The notes: generated by a model not told the origin, from the sequence alone. Counted from the first letter of the stretch, positions 37,653 to 47,183 are shown. The stretch is DNA of 64,000 bases from Pseudomonas sp. 8Z (GCF_902506535.1 NZ_LR733826.1:124001-188000), one strand, 5' to 3'. Translations and numbers: made by a program.

Positions 37653-38381
37653 TCAGATGTACTGGCGTTCGGTGTTGTGGAAGGCGCGGCCGTTTTCCGG
37701 GCGCGAGGTGCGGCACAGCACGCTGATGCCGTCGCTGTCGACCTTGCTCCAGGTCAGTTGCACCGGCTTGGGCGCGTATTGCGGGTTCGGGTCCATCGGG
37801 TGCTGCAGGGCGGTGAGCACCACCAGGGTGTCCATCGGTGCGTACAGCTCGATGTAGTCGCCGGCTTTGCTGTTATTGGGCTGGAAGTGGAAGGCGCCCT
37901 CGGCATCGACGTCCACACGGCTGAACAGGTTGAGGTTCATCAGCAGGTCGGCCAGCGCGAGATCCCACTTGCCCATTTCCACCAGCAGGTTGTCCATGCC
38001 ATTGCGGAAGAAGCCGTTGCGCAGTTCCTGATAGCGGCCCTGGCCGTACTTCTCCAGCGTTTCCTCGGCATTGAGTACGCCGCCGAAGCTGTCGTGCCAG
38101 CCACAGGTGTCAGCGGTGATGGCCGCCAGTACCTTGCCCATGTCCGAGTACAGGCAGTGGCCGGCGGTGAGCTTGGCGGTGTGCTGACCCTTGAGGGTGT
38201 CGGGCAGGTTCAGCCGTTCGCTTTTCTCCAGGGCGTTGAACAGCAGCAGGCTGACGTTGGCGCCGCCCTGGATATCGGTGATGCGCAGCAGTTGGCCGCG
38301 CTTGAGGATGAAGGAGGTGTGGCCGCCGCCAGGGACGGTCTCTTCATACAGGGTCGGACGCAGGGCGAGAGAGGCAGTCAT
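37653..38381 (-). CDS. Urea carboxylase-associated protein 1 (carboxyguanidine deiminase subunit)
   Basis: 242 residues of the UAAP1 family: [57 protein letters not shown], and [15 protein letters not shown]. It is paralogous to the next gene and should form the deiminase with it. The ATG at 38381 has AAGGAGCC before it and lies 2 bp after the ABC ATPase stop. The reading frame extends upstream to 39068 only as an overlap of the ATPase gene, not as coding sequence. Confidence 0.85.
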   Translation of the reverse strand: MTASLALRPTLYEETVPGGGHTSFILKRGQLLRITDIQGGANVSLLLFNALEKSERLNLPDTLKGQHTAKLTAGHCLYSDMGKVLAAITADTCGWHDSFGGVLNAEETLEKYGQGRYQELRNGFFRNGMDNLLVEMGKWDLALADLLMNLNLFSRVDVDAEGAFHFQPNNSKAGDYIELYAPMDTLVVLTALQHPMDPNPQYAPKPVQLTWSKVDSDGISVLCRTSRPENGRAFHNTERQYI

Positions 38382-38383
38382 GC

Positions 38384-39187
38384 TCAGGCTCCTTGGTGAG
38401 TGGGTTGCAGGCTGCCGAGCAGGTGTGCGGGCAGCAGGTCGGCTGCCGCGCGCTGGCTGCGGCGGCCTTCGTTGAGAGGGATGTCGTAGGTCACCCGAGC
38501 GCCATAGGCGCCTGGGGCATGTGGGTCGTGGCGCAGCTTGTCGAAGACCATCAGCCGCGTGCCGAGGCTGAAGCCCTCGGACAGGTCGTGGGTGACCATG
38601 AACACGGTCAGCCCGGTTGCGTGCCACAGTTCCAGCAGCAGGGCGTGCATGTCCTTGCGGATGCCGGGGTCGAGTGCGCCAAAGGGCTCGTCCAGCAGCA
38701 GCACGCGCGGCTTCATGATCAGCGCCTGAGCGATGGCCAGACGCTGCTGCATGCCACCGGAGAGGGCGCTGGGGTATTTGTCCAGAGCGTGAGCGAGGCC
38801 GACCTTGGTGAGTATCTCGGCTGCACGTTCGCGGGCTTCGCGCTTGGCGGCGCCGAACAGGCGGCCGAGCAGCCGTGACTGGCGCAGCTCCAGGCCGAGG
38901 GCGACGTTGTCCAGCACGCTCAGGTGCGGGAACACCGAGTAGCGCTGGAACACCACGCCTCGGCTGGGATCTGGCTCGGCGGTCAGTGGCTCGCCGCCGA
39001 GCAGGATCTGCCCACGGCTGGGACGCTCCTGGCCAAGCAGCAGGCGCAGGAAGGTGGACTTGCCGCAACCGGAAGCGCCGACCAGGGTGCAGAACTCACC
39101 CTCGGCGATGCTCAGGTCGAGACGCTCCAGCACGGTCTGGTCGCCATATTGTTGCCAGACGTTTTTCACTTCAATGAAGGCGCTCAT
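38384..39187 (-). CDS. ABC transporter ATP-binding protein, probable guanidine uptake
   Basis: 267 residues: Walker A GASGCGKST (about 37-45), Q-loop VVFQRYSVFP, signature LSGGMQQR, Walker B VLLLDEPFGALD, switch THD. It is of the NitT/TauT (SsuB-like) class, matching the permease and binding protein in the operon. Overlaps the permease gene by 4 bp. Substrate assignment comes from the guanidine-I riboswitch; urea is an alternative by older annotation. Confidence 0.85.
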   Translation of the reverse strand: MSAFIEVKNVWQQYGDQTVLERLDLSIAEGEFCTLVGASGCGKSTFLRLLLGQERPSRGQILLGGEPLTAEPDPSRGVVFQRYSVFPHLSVLDNVALGLELRQSRLLGRLFGAAKREARERAAEILTKVGLAHALDKYPSALSGGMQQRLAIAQALIMKPRVLLLDEPFGALDPGIRKDMHALLLELWHATGLTVFMVTHDLSEGFSLGTRLMVFDKLRHDPHAPGAYGARVTYDIPLNEGRRSQRAAADLLPAHLLGSLQPTHQGA

Positions 39188-39999
39188 GCCTTGGCTCCTT
39201 CATACCAGGGGAAGCACAGGCGGGTGAGCTGGCGCAGGCCCAGGTCCATGGCCCAGGCCAGCAGGGTGATCCAGGCCACGTAAGGCAGTATCACGTCCAT
39301 GGCCATGTAGCGGCGCACGAGGAAAATGCGGTAGCCCAGACCGTCGGTGGAGGCGATGGCTTCGGCGGCGATCAGAAACAGCCAGGCCGACCCCAGCACC
39401 AGGCGCAGGGAAATGAGCAGACGCGGCAGCAATTGCGGCAGTACCAGACGCAGGATCAGCGTCCAGGTGCTGGCACCGAGGGTTTGCGCCTTGATCAGCA
39501 GCTCATTGGGTATTTCCCGCGCGCGCTGTTCGAGGTCACGCGCCAGCATCGGCGTGACGCCAATGACGATCAGCATGACCTTGGACAGCTCGCCAAGGCC
39601 GAAGACGATGAACAGGATCGGCAGGATGGCCAGTGGCGGGATCATCGACAGCACGGTGAGCAGCGGCGACAGCGGTGCGCCGAACAGCGGCAGGCTGCCG
39701 GCGGCAATGCCCAGGGTCAGGCCGACCAGTGCGGCAATGCCCAGACCCAGGGCCAGGCGCCTCAGGCTTGAGGCGCTGTCAGCCCAGAACAGATACTGAC
39801 CAGTGCGTTTGTCCTCGGTAAAGGCCAGACGGTCGATGGCGTCGGCCATCTGCGCGGCACTGGGCAGTAGCTTGTCGTTGGGGTTCTCCGCCAGGCGCGT
39901 GGTCGAACTGCTGAAGTACACCAGCAGTACGAGCGCGAAGGGCAGGAGGATCAGCAGCAGGCGGCTGCCGCGATCCGGGTGTCGATTGATCAGGCGCAT
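39184..39999 (-). CDS. ABC transporter permease (NitT/TauT type), probable guanidine uptake
   Basis: 271 residues with six predicted helices and the BPD inner-membrane signature (ARDLEQRAREIPNELLIKAQTLGASTW, EAA-like loop). An N-terminal arginine-rich start leads into TM1 (LLLILLPFALVLLVYF). The frame is open to 40131, but that part overlaps the binding-protein gene in another frame, and GAGAGATCCC precedes ATG 39999. Confidence 0.85.
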   Translation of the reverse strand: MRLINRHPDRGSRLLLILLPFALVLLVYFSSSTTRLAENPNDKLLPSAAQMADAIDRLAFTEDKRTGQYLFWADSASSLRRLALGLGIAALVGLTLGIAAGSLPLFGAPLSPLLTVLSMIPPLAILPILFIVFGLGELSKVMLIVIGVTPMLARDLEQRAREIPNELLIKAQTLGASTWTLILRLVLPQLLPRLLISLRLVLGSAWLFLIAAEAIASTDGLGYRIFLVRRYMAMDVILPYVAWITLLAWAMDLGLRQLTRLCFPWYEGAKA

Positions 40000-40060
40000 G
40001 GGATCTCTCGGTTGGCTTGGGGCCTGAACCCGTTCCCTAGGGGAACGGGCGGGAGAGGCG

Positions 40061-41131
40061 TCAGAGCTTGCCGTCGGCGGCCATCTGCATGTAGCTCGGG
40101 TCGAAGCGCAGCTTGAGGTTGCCCTGGTCACCGGTGGTCACACCGCCGGCGAAGCTCATGCCGATGGCGTCGCTGCTCTGCGCGCCATCGCCGAGCAGGC
40201 CGTGGGCGAAGGAGAACTCGGCCACCTTGGTCATGGTTGCCGGCAGTTGCGCGCTGGTGGCGAAGGCCACGGCGTCTTTGGCGGTGTAGAACATCTTGGT
40301 CGCCGCCAGTTGCGCCTCGTAGCCGACCAGGTCGGTGCCGGAGGCCTTGGCCATGTGTTCGCGGGCCGCTTTGCCTTCGGCCGAATCGCTGCCCATGGTG
40401 GCCATGATTTCGTACCAGGCACCGGTCAGCGCCTTGCCCAGGGCGGGGTTGTCCTTGAGCGTTGCGCTGTTGACCACCATCAGGTCGATGATTTCGCCAG
40501 GGATCTGGCTGGAATCGAACACCTTGGTCACGCTCGGTGTGGCTTCGATCTCGGCCAGCAGCGGGTTCCAGGTGGCCGCTGCCTGCACGCCGGGTGTGGA
40601 GAAGGCAGCGACCATATCGGCGTCGGAGGTGTTAACCACCTTGAGGTCGCGTTCGCTTAGGCCGACGCTCTCCAGGCCACGGGCCAGCAGGTAATGCGAA
40701 ACCGACAGCTCAACGAGGTTGACGTCCATGCCCTTGAGGTCGGCCAGGGTCTTGCCTTCGCCTTTGACCACGACGCCGTCGTTGCCATTGGAGAAGTCGC
40801 CGATGATCAGCGCGGTGCTGTCCACACCACCGGCGGCGGGGATGGTCAGGGCGTCCATGTTGGTCATGGTGCAGCCGTCGAACTGGCCGACGCTGTACTG
40901 GTTGATCGACTCGACGTAGTCGTTGATCTGCACCACGTCGATGTTGATGTCGTACTTCTTCGCCCATTTGTCGACGATGCCTTGAGCGGCGCCGTATTCC
41001 CAGGGCATCCAGCCGGCGTAGATGGTCCAGCACACCTTGAAGTCGGTTTTCGGAGCAGCCTGCGCGGACAGGCTGAGCGCGGCGCCAAGACCGGCGGCAG
41101 CGAGAACGGAGAGTAGACGGGACTTACGCAT
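40061..41131 (-). CDS. ABC substrate-binding protein, probable guanidine/urea-class ligand
   Basis: 356 residues with a signal peptide (1-25, SLSAQAA). TauA/SsuA-type fold: FKVCWTIYAGWMPWEYGAAQ, DGCTMTNMDALTIPAAGG, ADMVAAFSTPGVQAAATWNP. Commonly annotated as putative urea ABC transporter binding protein in the UAAP context. First gene of the operon, with GGAGG before its ATG and a guanidine-I riboswitch in its leader. Confidence 0.85.
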   Translation of the reverse strand: MRKSRLLSVLAAAGLGAALSLSAQAAPKTDFKVCWTIYAGWMPWEYGAAQGIVDKWAKKYDINIDVVQINDYVESINQYSVGQFDGCTMTNMDALTIPAAGGVDSTALIIGDFSNGNDGVVVKGEGKTLADLKGMDVNLVELSVSHYLLARGLESVGLSERDLKVVNTSDADMVAAFSTPGVQAAATWNPLLAEIEATPSVTKVFDSSQIPGEIIDLMVVNSATLKDNPALGKALTGAWYEIMATMGSDSAEGKAAREHMAKASGTDLVGYEAQLAATKMFYTAKDAVAFATSAQLPATMTKVAEFSFAHGLLGDGAQSSDAIGMSFAGGVTTGDQGNLKLRFDPSYMQMAADGKL

Positions 41132-41189
41132 GAGGAACCTCCAGTTCGAGAAAGGGCGGGCAGGAGTTCGCGGCGTTTCCCCACGGATG

Positions 41190-41292
41190 GGGCGCGTTCT
41201 CCCGGGCTTTTATCCCGCCGTGTAACCTCGAAGGAGGTCGCCAACTCTCGGACCAGTCACTCGCTTTATCGGCGAGCCGGAACCCTAGTCAG
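41190..41292 (-). promoter_or_regulatory. Guanidine-I (ykkC) riboswitch
   Basis: On the minus strand the leader contains the conserved ykkC blocks in order: CTAGGGTTCCGGC, GACTGGTCCGAGAG, ACACGGCGGGATAAAAGC and CCCGGGAGAACGC. Two helices (CTCGC..GCGAG and GACCTCC..GAGGTT) lie between them as expected. A CCCC-ATCCGT-GGGG hairpin follows and, with the later SD GGAGG, may form the expression platform. It should turn on the operon when guanidine is bound. Confidence 0.95.
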
Positions 41293-41595
41293 CTATTTGT
41301 TACAAATTGTGGTGCCGCGTACCCGGCGCACCGGGCATTTCCTGCACCTTTGGCCTAAAGCGAACATCGTGCCAGGTGCTGGAAGACCCGCGCGGCGCGG
41401 TATCTGGCTTGATGTGGATGTAATGCGTGCGTCGTGTTGGTGCGATTTATCGCTGTGCGCTGCTTGCTGGGGCGTTGTGCCGGGCCATGGGGCGGTACTG
41501 CACCTAAGGGTGTTGCCGGTGTCTGAACGAACAGGGAGCCCCTCCCTATGTCGGCATATGCCGACCCTGTGCCCTGCGGTCGAAAGGAGGCCGCC
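41293..41595. other. Intergenic region between riboswitch and lipoprotein gene
   Basis: About 300 bp of divergent leader sequence. It must hold the promoter of the riboswitch-controlled operon just right of 41292 (AT-rich GTTACAAATTG near 41298-41309) and that of the lipoprotein. No gene seen. Confidence 0.45.
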
Positions 41596-42027
41596 ATGCC
41601 CAAAAAAATCCTGCTTATGCTGTTGCTGTCACTGTCGGGTTGCACGGTATACGGGGGTGGTTACGACCAACCCGGTTATGGCTACTACGACTATCGCTAC
41701 AACGATGGCTACCGCCGCGACACATACTCACCGCCCGTGTACGTGGTGCCGGGTTACTACTATGAGGAGCGCCGCTATGGTTACCGGCAAGATCGCCGTT
41801 ACCTGCCGCCGCCGACACCGCCACGTTACGCGCCACCGCCACGCTACCGGGCCGATTATCCTCGGCATCAGCGGCCACAGCCACGTTATGAGCAATACCA
41901 GGGCAACCGCCGTTACGACTCACGTGGCGCAGATGGCAGGCCCCGTGGCGGTTGGGGTAACGGTGATCGGCGTTACTCGCAAGAGCGCTATCAGCAGCCG
42001 CGCGGTATGGGTGAGCGTAGCCGCTAG
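41596..42027 (+). CDS. Tyr/Pro/Arg-rich outer-envelope lipoprotein
   Basis: 143 residues. Lipoprotein signal with lipobox LSLSGC (Cys19), then low-complexity sequence very rich in Tyr, Arg, Pro and Gly (YDQPGYGYYDYRYNDGYRR, PPRYAPPPRYR). AAAGGAGG precedes ATG 41596. No enzymatic family. Its stop overlaps the 3' end of the convergent mmsB gene by 4 bp. Confidence 0.75.
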   Translation: MPKKILLMLLLSLSGCTVYGGGYDQPGYGYYDYRYNDGYRRDTYSPPVYVVPGYYYEERRYGYRQDRRYLPPPTPPRYAPPPRYRADYPRHQRPQPRYEQYQGNRRYDSRGADGRPRGGWGNGDRRYSQERYQQPRGMGERSR

Positions 42028-42905
42028 ATAAATAACTGCTGTACCACCGAGAAGTCCTGTTTGCCCTTGCCCTGTTTGAGCAGCAAGCGATAAAGCTGCA
42101 GGGCCAGGGCGCCCATCGGTGCGCTGTTGCCGTTGTGGTTGGCGGTTTCCTGGGCTAGGCCGAGGTCCTTGGCCATCAATTCGACCATGAAGCCGCCGCT
42201 GTAGTCGTTGGACGCAGGCGCGTGTTCCATCACGCCTGGCCAGGGGTTGTACTTCTCCAGCGTCCAGTTGCCGCCTGAGCTCTGGCGCATGATTTCTGCC
42301 AGCACTATTGGCTCCAGGCCGTTGGCCACGCCCAAGGCCATGGCTTCGGCGGTGGCGATCATCTGCACGGCCAGCACCTGGTTGTTGCACACCTTGGCCA
42401 CCTGGCCGGCGCCTGCGGGCCCGGCGTGAAAGATGTTGCGGCCCATGGCGGCGAGAATCGGCCGGGCTTTTTCCAGTGCCTCGGTGTCACCGCCAACCAT
42501 GAACGTCAGGGTTGCGGCGGCTGCGCCGCTGGTGCCGCCAGAGACGGGAGCATCGAGCAGGACGATGCCGCGCTCACGGGCGGCGGTGTGTACCTTACGC
42601 GCTGCCTCCGGGGCGATGGTCGAGCACTCGATCACCCGCGTGCCTGTCTTGAGTCGTTCGAGCAGGCCGTTCTCGCCCAGATACAGGTCAGTCACATGAC
42701 GGCTGGCCGGCAGCATGCTGATCACCACCTGCGCTCGCGAGGCGGCGTCCGTAGCGCTGTCGGCAGCTAGTGCGCCTTCACCTACCAGGGTGTCGACGGC
42801 GCTGCGCTGCAGGTCGAATACGCTCAGCGGGTAGCCAGCCTTGAGCAGGTTGCGGGCCATAGGCAAGCCCATGTTGCCGAGGCCGATAAAGGCGATATGA
42901 GTCAT
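42024..42905 (-). CDS. mmsB: 3-Hydroxyisobutyrate dehydrogenase family protein
   Basis: 293 residues. NAD-binding GLGNMGLPMARNLLKAGY at the N terminus, DAPVSGGTSGA substrate loop, catalytic Lys in GQVAKVCNNQ. It oxidises 3-hydroxyisobutyrate in valine breakdown. The P. aeruginosa neighbour in this context (PA0743) has been described as an L-serine dehydrogenase, so serine or a related beta-hydroxyacid is possible. Last gene of the acyl-CoA operon. Confidence 0.85.
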   Translation of the reverse strand: MTHIAFIGLGNMGLPMARNLLKAGYPLSVFDLQRSAVDTLVGEGALAADSATDAASRAQVVISMLPASRHVTDLYLGENGLLERLKTGTRVIECSTIAPEAARKVHTAARERGIVLLDAPVSGGTSGAAAATLTFMVGGDTEALEKARPILAAMGRNIFHAGPAGAGQVAKVCNNQVLAVQMIATAEAMALGVANGLEPIVLAEIMRQSSGGNWTLEKYNPWPGVMEHAPASNDYSGGFMVELMAKDLGLAQETANHNGNSAPMGALALQLYRLLLKQGKGKQDFSVVQQLFI

Positions 42906-43043
42906 GCTGCCTCTCCTTTGCTTGTTGCTCTTGGGGTACGGCTCAATGCCAATCAATCACGCATCAATCGTGTCGGTTCCCGTTGCTCTGCCGGTCGCGG
43001 CTAAAGCCCCTGCCACAGGCCCATGACCCAAATTGCATGGAGG

Positions 43044-43880
43044 TTACTGCCCGGCTTTGAACAGGTCGTTGAGTTCGGCGAAGGGCGCGGCATCTCTGGC
43101 GAAGCCGGCATCGCCCTGGCGCAGTGCGCGTGCGGCCTGCAGGAAACCGCCAAAGGCGGCACGCGCGAGGCTGGAGCCGACGCTGACGCGGCGCACGCCC
43201 AGTTCGCTCAGGTCGTCCAGCGTCAGGGCGCTGCTGGACAGCCCCAGCAGCACGTTGACCGGTCGTGGCGCCACGGCGCGAACCACGGCGTCGATTTGTG
43301 CGCGGGTGCTCAGGCCCGGTGCATAGAGCACATCGGCGCCTGCCTCGGCATAGGCTTCCAGGCGCCGCAGGGTGTCGGCCAGGTCTTCGCGCCCGTGCAG
43401 GAAGTTTTCAGCACGGGCGCAGAGGGTGAAGGGAAAGGGCAGGCTGCGTGCGGCTGCCACCGAGGCGCGAATGCGCTCGACTGCCAGCTCCAGCGGATAG
43501 ATGGGCACCTGCGGATTGCCGCTGGCATCTTCGATGGAGCCGCCGACCAGGCCGCAGGCGGCAGCTTGGATGATGGTTTCGGCGCAGCCTGTGGGCTCAT
43601 CGGCAAAGCCGTTTTCCAGATCGGCGGCTACCGGTAGTGGTGTGGCTTCGACAATGGCGCGGGCATTGGCCAGTGTGTCTTCGCGGCTGATCAGGCCTTC
43701 ACCATCGGCGCGCCCGAGACTGAAGGCCAGGCCTGCGCTGGTGGTGGCCAGTGCCTCGAAGCCGAGTGCCGCGAGGATTTTCGCCGAGCCTGCATCCCAG
43801 GGGTTGGGCAGCACCAGCAATCGCTCACGCTGGTGCAGGGCCTGGAAGGCCAGGGCTTTTTGCTGCTGCGTATCGGCCAT
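43044..43880 (-). CDS. Isocitrate lyase/PEP mutase superfamily protein
   Basis: 278 residues, TIM-barrel. Mg-site segments DLENGF and SIEDASG are visible, with ATTSAGLAFSLGRADG near the N terminus. It lacks the KKCGH loop of isocitrate lyase, so it is more like 2,3-dimethylmalate or phosphonopyruvate-type lyases. The substrate is uncertain. Placed inside the branched-chain acyl-CoA operon between mmsB and a hydrolase. ATG 43880 is chosen; the upstream extension is REP sequence. Confidence 0.75.
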   Translation of the reverse strand: MADTQQQKALAFQALHQRERLLVLPNPWDAGSAKILAALGFEALATTSAGLAFSLGRADGEGLISREDTLANARAIVEATPLPVAADLENGFADEPTGCAETIIQAAACGLVGGSIEDASGNPQVPIYPLELAVERIRASVAAARSLPFPFTLCARAENFLHGREDLADTLRRLEAYAEAGADVLYAPGLSTRAQIDAVVRAVAPRPVNVLLGLSSSALTLDDLSELGVRRVSVGSSLARAAFGGFLQAARALRQGDAGFARDAAPFAELNDLFKAGQ

Positions 43881-43949
43881 GCCGTCGCTCCTTGGTAAGT
43901 GGTTGCAGCTCTTCAGGTCGCGGCTAAAACCCTCCCACAAAAGCCCCTG

Positions 43950-45053
43950 CTACAAATCTGCCAATGGATGTTCGCCGTCCCAGGCTGGAGCGAAGTGGGC
44001 GTCGACCACGGCTGGCGGGATCGCTGCAACGTCTGGCCAGTTCCAACGCGGCGCTTGATCCTTGTCGATCAGGCGGGCGCGTACGCCTTCGGGGAATTCC
44101 GGGTGGCGGCAGCAGTTCAGGCTCATGGCGTACTCCATGCGAAACACCTCGGCCAGCGATAGGTGACGGGCGCGCTGGATTTGCTCCCAGACCAGGTGCG
44201 CGGTCAGCGGGCAGCCGTGGGCCAGGGTTTTGGCGGCGCGGGCGAGCAGGGCGTCGTCATCCTCTTGTAAGGCGCTGATGGCTTGTACGGCAGTTGGCAG
44301 GTCGGCGACATCGAGCAGTTCATCGATGCGCGCGCGACGTGGCAGCCATTGCGCGGCAGGCAGTTCGCTGCGCGCCTCGCTTTCTAGCGCGCGCAGCAGG
44401 CTGTGCAGTTGGGCCTGCGGCTGCTCGCGCCAATTCAGTTGCACCAGGCCGTCGAGCAGGGCGCTTTGCTGATCCTCGCGCAGGAAGCGGTCGGCCAGGT
44501 TCAGATCCAGCGCGTCACGGGCATTCATGCCGCTGGCGGTCAGGCCCAGGAACAGGCCGAGCTTGCCGGGCAGGCGGGCGAGGAACCAACTGCCGCCGAC
44601 ATCCGGGTACAGGCCGATGTTGATTTCCGGCATGCCCAGGCGACTGCTCGGGGTGACGATGCGGATGCCTGCACCCTGCAGCAGGCCCATGCCGCCACCG
44701 AGCACATGGCCGTGAGCCCAGCAGATGAATGGTTTGGGATAAGTGTGGATGCGGTAATCGAGGCGGTATTCGTCGGCGAAGAAGCGCTGCGCCAGGGGCG
44801 GCACTTCACCGGGATGTTCGCGGCACTGGTGGACGAGTTGCACCACATCGCCACCGGCGCAGAAGGCTTTGGCGCCGTTGCCGCGCAGCACCACGCAGGC
44901 GATCTCGGGGTCATCGGCCCAGGCCTTGAGGCGGGCATCGAGCGCCTCGATCATCGGCAGGGAAAGGGCGTTGAGACTTTTTTCGGCATCCAGGCTGGCG
45001 ATGCCGATACGGTAGCCGTGCAGGCTGGGGCGTTCTTCGAATTGCAGATTCAT
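43950..45053 (-). CDS. 3-Hydroxyisobutyryl-CoA hydrolase-like protein
   Basis: 367 residues of the crotonase superfamily, in the long HIBCH class rather than the 260-residue hydratases. GNGAKAFCAGGDVVQL oxyanion segment, MGLLQGAGIRIVTPSSRLGMPE INIGLYPDVGGSWFL catalytic Glu and Asp region. It should cleave 3-hydroxyisobutyryl-CoA in valine catabolism. ATG 45053 precedes MNLQFEERPSLHG; upstream codons lie in a repeat. Confidence 0.82.
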   Translation of the reverse strand: MNLQFEERPSLHGYRIGIASLDAEKSLNALSLPMIEALDARLKAWADDPEIACVVLRGNGAKAFCAGGDVVQLVHQCREHPGEVPPLAQRFFADEYRLDYRIHTYPKPFICWAHGHVLGGGMGLLQGAGIRIVTPSSRLGMPEINIGLYPDVGGSWFLARLPGKLGLFLGLTASGMNARDALDLNLADRFLREDQQSALLDGLVQLNWREQPQAQLHSLLRALESEARSELPAAQWLPRRARIDELLDVADLPTAVQAISALQEDDDALLARAAKTLAHGCPLTAHLVWEQIQRARHLSLAEVFRMEYAMSLNCCRHPEFPEGVRARLIDKDQAPRWNWPDVAAIPPAVVDAHFAPAWDGEHPLADL

Positions 45054-45065
45054 GCGTGTTTCCCG

Positions 45066-45138
45066 CGTAGGGTGGATGGCGCTTTGTCCATCCACCGCGT
45101 GTGTTGTGGTGGACGTGAAAGGCGACGTCCACCCTACG
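45066..45138. repeat. GTAGGGTGGA palindrome
   Basis: CGTAGGGTGGA (45066-45076) and TCCACCCTACG (45128-45138) are inverted with an internal GTCCATCCACC copy. Same family as the tandem repeat at 8826-9108. Confidence 0.75.
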
Positions 45139-45156
45139 AGCGTGCAACTGTTGGGC

Positions 45157-45975
45157 TTACTTGTTGCGCCACTGCGGGTCGCGTTTTTCCAAAAATGCGT
45201 TGACCCCTTCGCGGGTGTCGTCGGCGTCGAACAGGTCGACGAAACGCTCGCGTTCCTCCGGCAGCCAGGCGTTCGGGCCGCGTTGGCGGGCGCCCTGGAT
45301 CAGCGGTTTGATGGTCCGCACCGCCACCGGGCTTTGCCGCGCGACTTTGCTTGCCAGCAGCAAGGCGGTGCCGCGCGCTTCGCCAGTGTCCACCACCTGC
45401 TCGACCAGGCCGATGCGCAGGGCGGTGTCGGCGTCGAGGCGCTCGCCGCAGAGAATCATGCGCTTGGCCCAGCCTTCGCCCACCAGCCAGGGCAGTGCCT
45501 GGGTGCCACCGGCGCAGGGCAGCAGGCCCACGGCGGCTTCGGGCAGGGCCATCTGCGCCTGGCGCTCGGCGATACGGATGTCGCAGGCCAGCGCGCACTC
45601 CAGGCCGCCGCCCATGGCGTAGCCGTTGATCGCGGCGATGGACACACCACGGAAATCGCGCAGAGTTTCGAAGGCTTCACCGAAGCGCCGCGCCATCTCG
45701 CGGGCGCGGGCCTTGTCGCCGTCGGCGAACATATTCAGGTCGGCGCCTGCGCTGAAGAATTTTGCCCCCTGGCCGGTTACCACCAGGGCGTAAACCTCGT
45801 CGTCACGGTTAAGGTGCTCGACCACTTGCTTGAGGCCGATCAGCGAGTCGCGATCCCAGGTGTTGGCCGGTGGGTGGTTGATGGTGATGAGTGCGGTGTG
45901 GCCGTGTTTTTCCACGGTGAGCTTGTGGGTCAGGTCGAAGATGCCGGATTTGTAGGTTTCGATGGCTGTGCTCAT
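45157..45975 (-). CDS. Enoyl-CoA hydratase
   Basis: 272-residue crotonase. AKFFSAGADLNMF, NGYAMGGGLECALACDIRIA, and ALPEAAVGLLPCAGGTQALP with the catalytic Glu residues. In this cluster it hydrates methacrylyl-CoA from valine. The equivalent P. aeruginosa gene PA0745 (DspI) has also been linked to cis-2-decenoic acid dispersal signal synthesis, so a signalling role cannot be excluded. Confidence 0.88.
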   Translation of the reverse strand: MSTAIETYKSGIFDLTHKLTVEKHGHTALITINHPPANTWDRDSLIGLKQVVEHLNRDDEVYALVVTGQGAKFFSAGADLNMFADGDKARAREMARRFGEAFETLRDFRGVSIAAINGYAMGGGLECALACDIRIAERQAQMALPEAAVGLLPCAGGTQALPWLVGEGWAKRMILCGERLDADTALRIGLVEQVVDTGEARGTALLLASKVARQSPVAVRTIKPLIQGARQRGPNAWLPEERERFVDLFDADDTREGVNAFLEKRDPQWRNK

Positions 45976-46013
45976 GGTCGTCCCCGATAGGGTTCATCGT
46001 CGCGTGCACCTAA

Positions 46014-47177
46014 CTACAACAGGCGATCGAGCATACCGTCCTGCTGCAGCAGGCGGCGGGCGATGATCACCCGCATGATTTCGTTGGTGCCCTCCAGAAT
46101 CTGATGCACACGGGTGTCGCGCACCCAGCGCTCCAGTGGATAGTCATTCAGATAGCCGTAACCGCCGTGCAGTTGCAAGGCTTCGTTGCAGACGCTGAAG
46201 CAGCGGTCGGTGGCGAAGCGCTTGGCCATGGCGCAGTACAGGCTGGCTTCGCTGTGGGCCTGGTCGATTTTGTGAGCGGCCAGGCGCACCATCTGTCTGC
46301 TGGCGGTGAGGTCGGTGAGCATGTCGGCGAGCTTGAACTGCAGCGCTTGAAACTCACTCAGCGCTTTGTCGAACTGCTTGCGTTCGCTGGTATAGCGCAG
46401 GCTTTGCTCCAGGGCTGCCTGGGCCGCGCCGAGCGAGCAACTGGCGATATTGATGCGACCGCCATCGAGACCTTTCATGGCGTAGATAAAACCTTCGCCT
46501 TCCGGGCCGATGCGGTTGCTCGCGGGAATCCGCACGCCCTCGAAGGTGATGGTGCGGGTCGGTTGGGCTTTCCAGCCCATCTTGTCCTCGTTACGCCCGT
46601 AGCTCACGCCGGGCGTATTGGCAGGCACCAGAAAGCAGGAGATGCCCTTGGCGCCGTCTGCACCGGTGCGCGCCATGACGATCAGCACATCGGTACTGCC
46701 GGCTCCGGAGATAAAGCATTTGCTGCCATCGAGCACATAGTCGTCGCCATCTCGCCGAGCGCGGGTGCGCAGGTTGGCGGCGTCGGAGCCAGCGTTCGGC
46801 TCGGTCAGGCAGTAGGAGGCCAGCCACTGGCCGCTGATCAACCCAGGCAGCCAGGCGTCTTTGAGAGCTTGTTCCGCGAAGCTGGCGAGCATCCAGGTGG
46901 CCATGTTGTGGATGGTCAGATAGGCGGTGGTGGCCACACAGCCGCTGGCCAGTTGCTCGAAGATCAGCGAGCTGGACAGGCGTGATAGACCCAGCCCACC
47001 GTCTTGCTCGGCGATGCACAGGGCCAGGTAGCCCTGTTCGGCCGCCCGGCGGATGACATCGATGGGGAAGTGGTGGTCGCGATCCCAGTCGGCGGCATGC
47101 GGTGCCAGCTCGCGCTTGGCAAAGGCACGGGCACTGTCGGTAAGCAGGTGTTGTTCAGCGCTGAGTTCGAAGTTCAT
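46014..47177 (-). CDS. Acyl-CoA dehydrogenase, probably isobutyryl-CoA type
   Basis: 387 residues: N-terminal helices, CLTEPNAGSDAANL FAD-binding signature, and catalytic Glu in the C-terminal LHGGYGYLNDYPLERWVRD / ILEGTNEIMRVIIAR segment. Within a valine-type operon it most likely oxidises isobutyryl-CoA with FAD and electron-transfer flavoprotein. 6 bp separate it from the upstream binding-protein gene. Confidence 0.88.
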   Translation of the reverse strand: MNFELSAEQHLLTDSARAFAKRELAPHAADWDRDHHFPIDVIRRAAEQGYLALCIAEQDGGLGLSRLSSSLIFEQLASGCVATTAYLTIHNMATWMLASFAEQALKDAWLPGLISGQWLASYCLTEPNAGSDAANLRTRARRDGDDYVLDGSKCFISGAGSTDVLIVMARTGADGAKGISCFLVPANTPGVSYGRNEDKMGWKAQPTRTITFEGVRIPASNRIGPEGEGFIYAMKGLDGGRINIASCSLGAAQAALEQSLRYTSERKQFDKALSEFQALQFKLADMLTDLTASRQMVRLAAHKIDQAHSEASLYCAMAKRFATDRCFSVCNEALQLHGGYGYLNDYPLERWVRDTRVHQILEGTNEIMRVIIARRLLQQDGMLDRLL

Positions 47178-47183
47178 GGCGGC

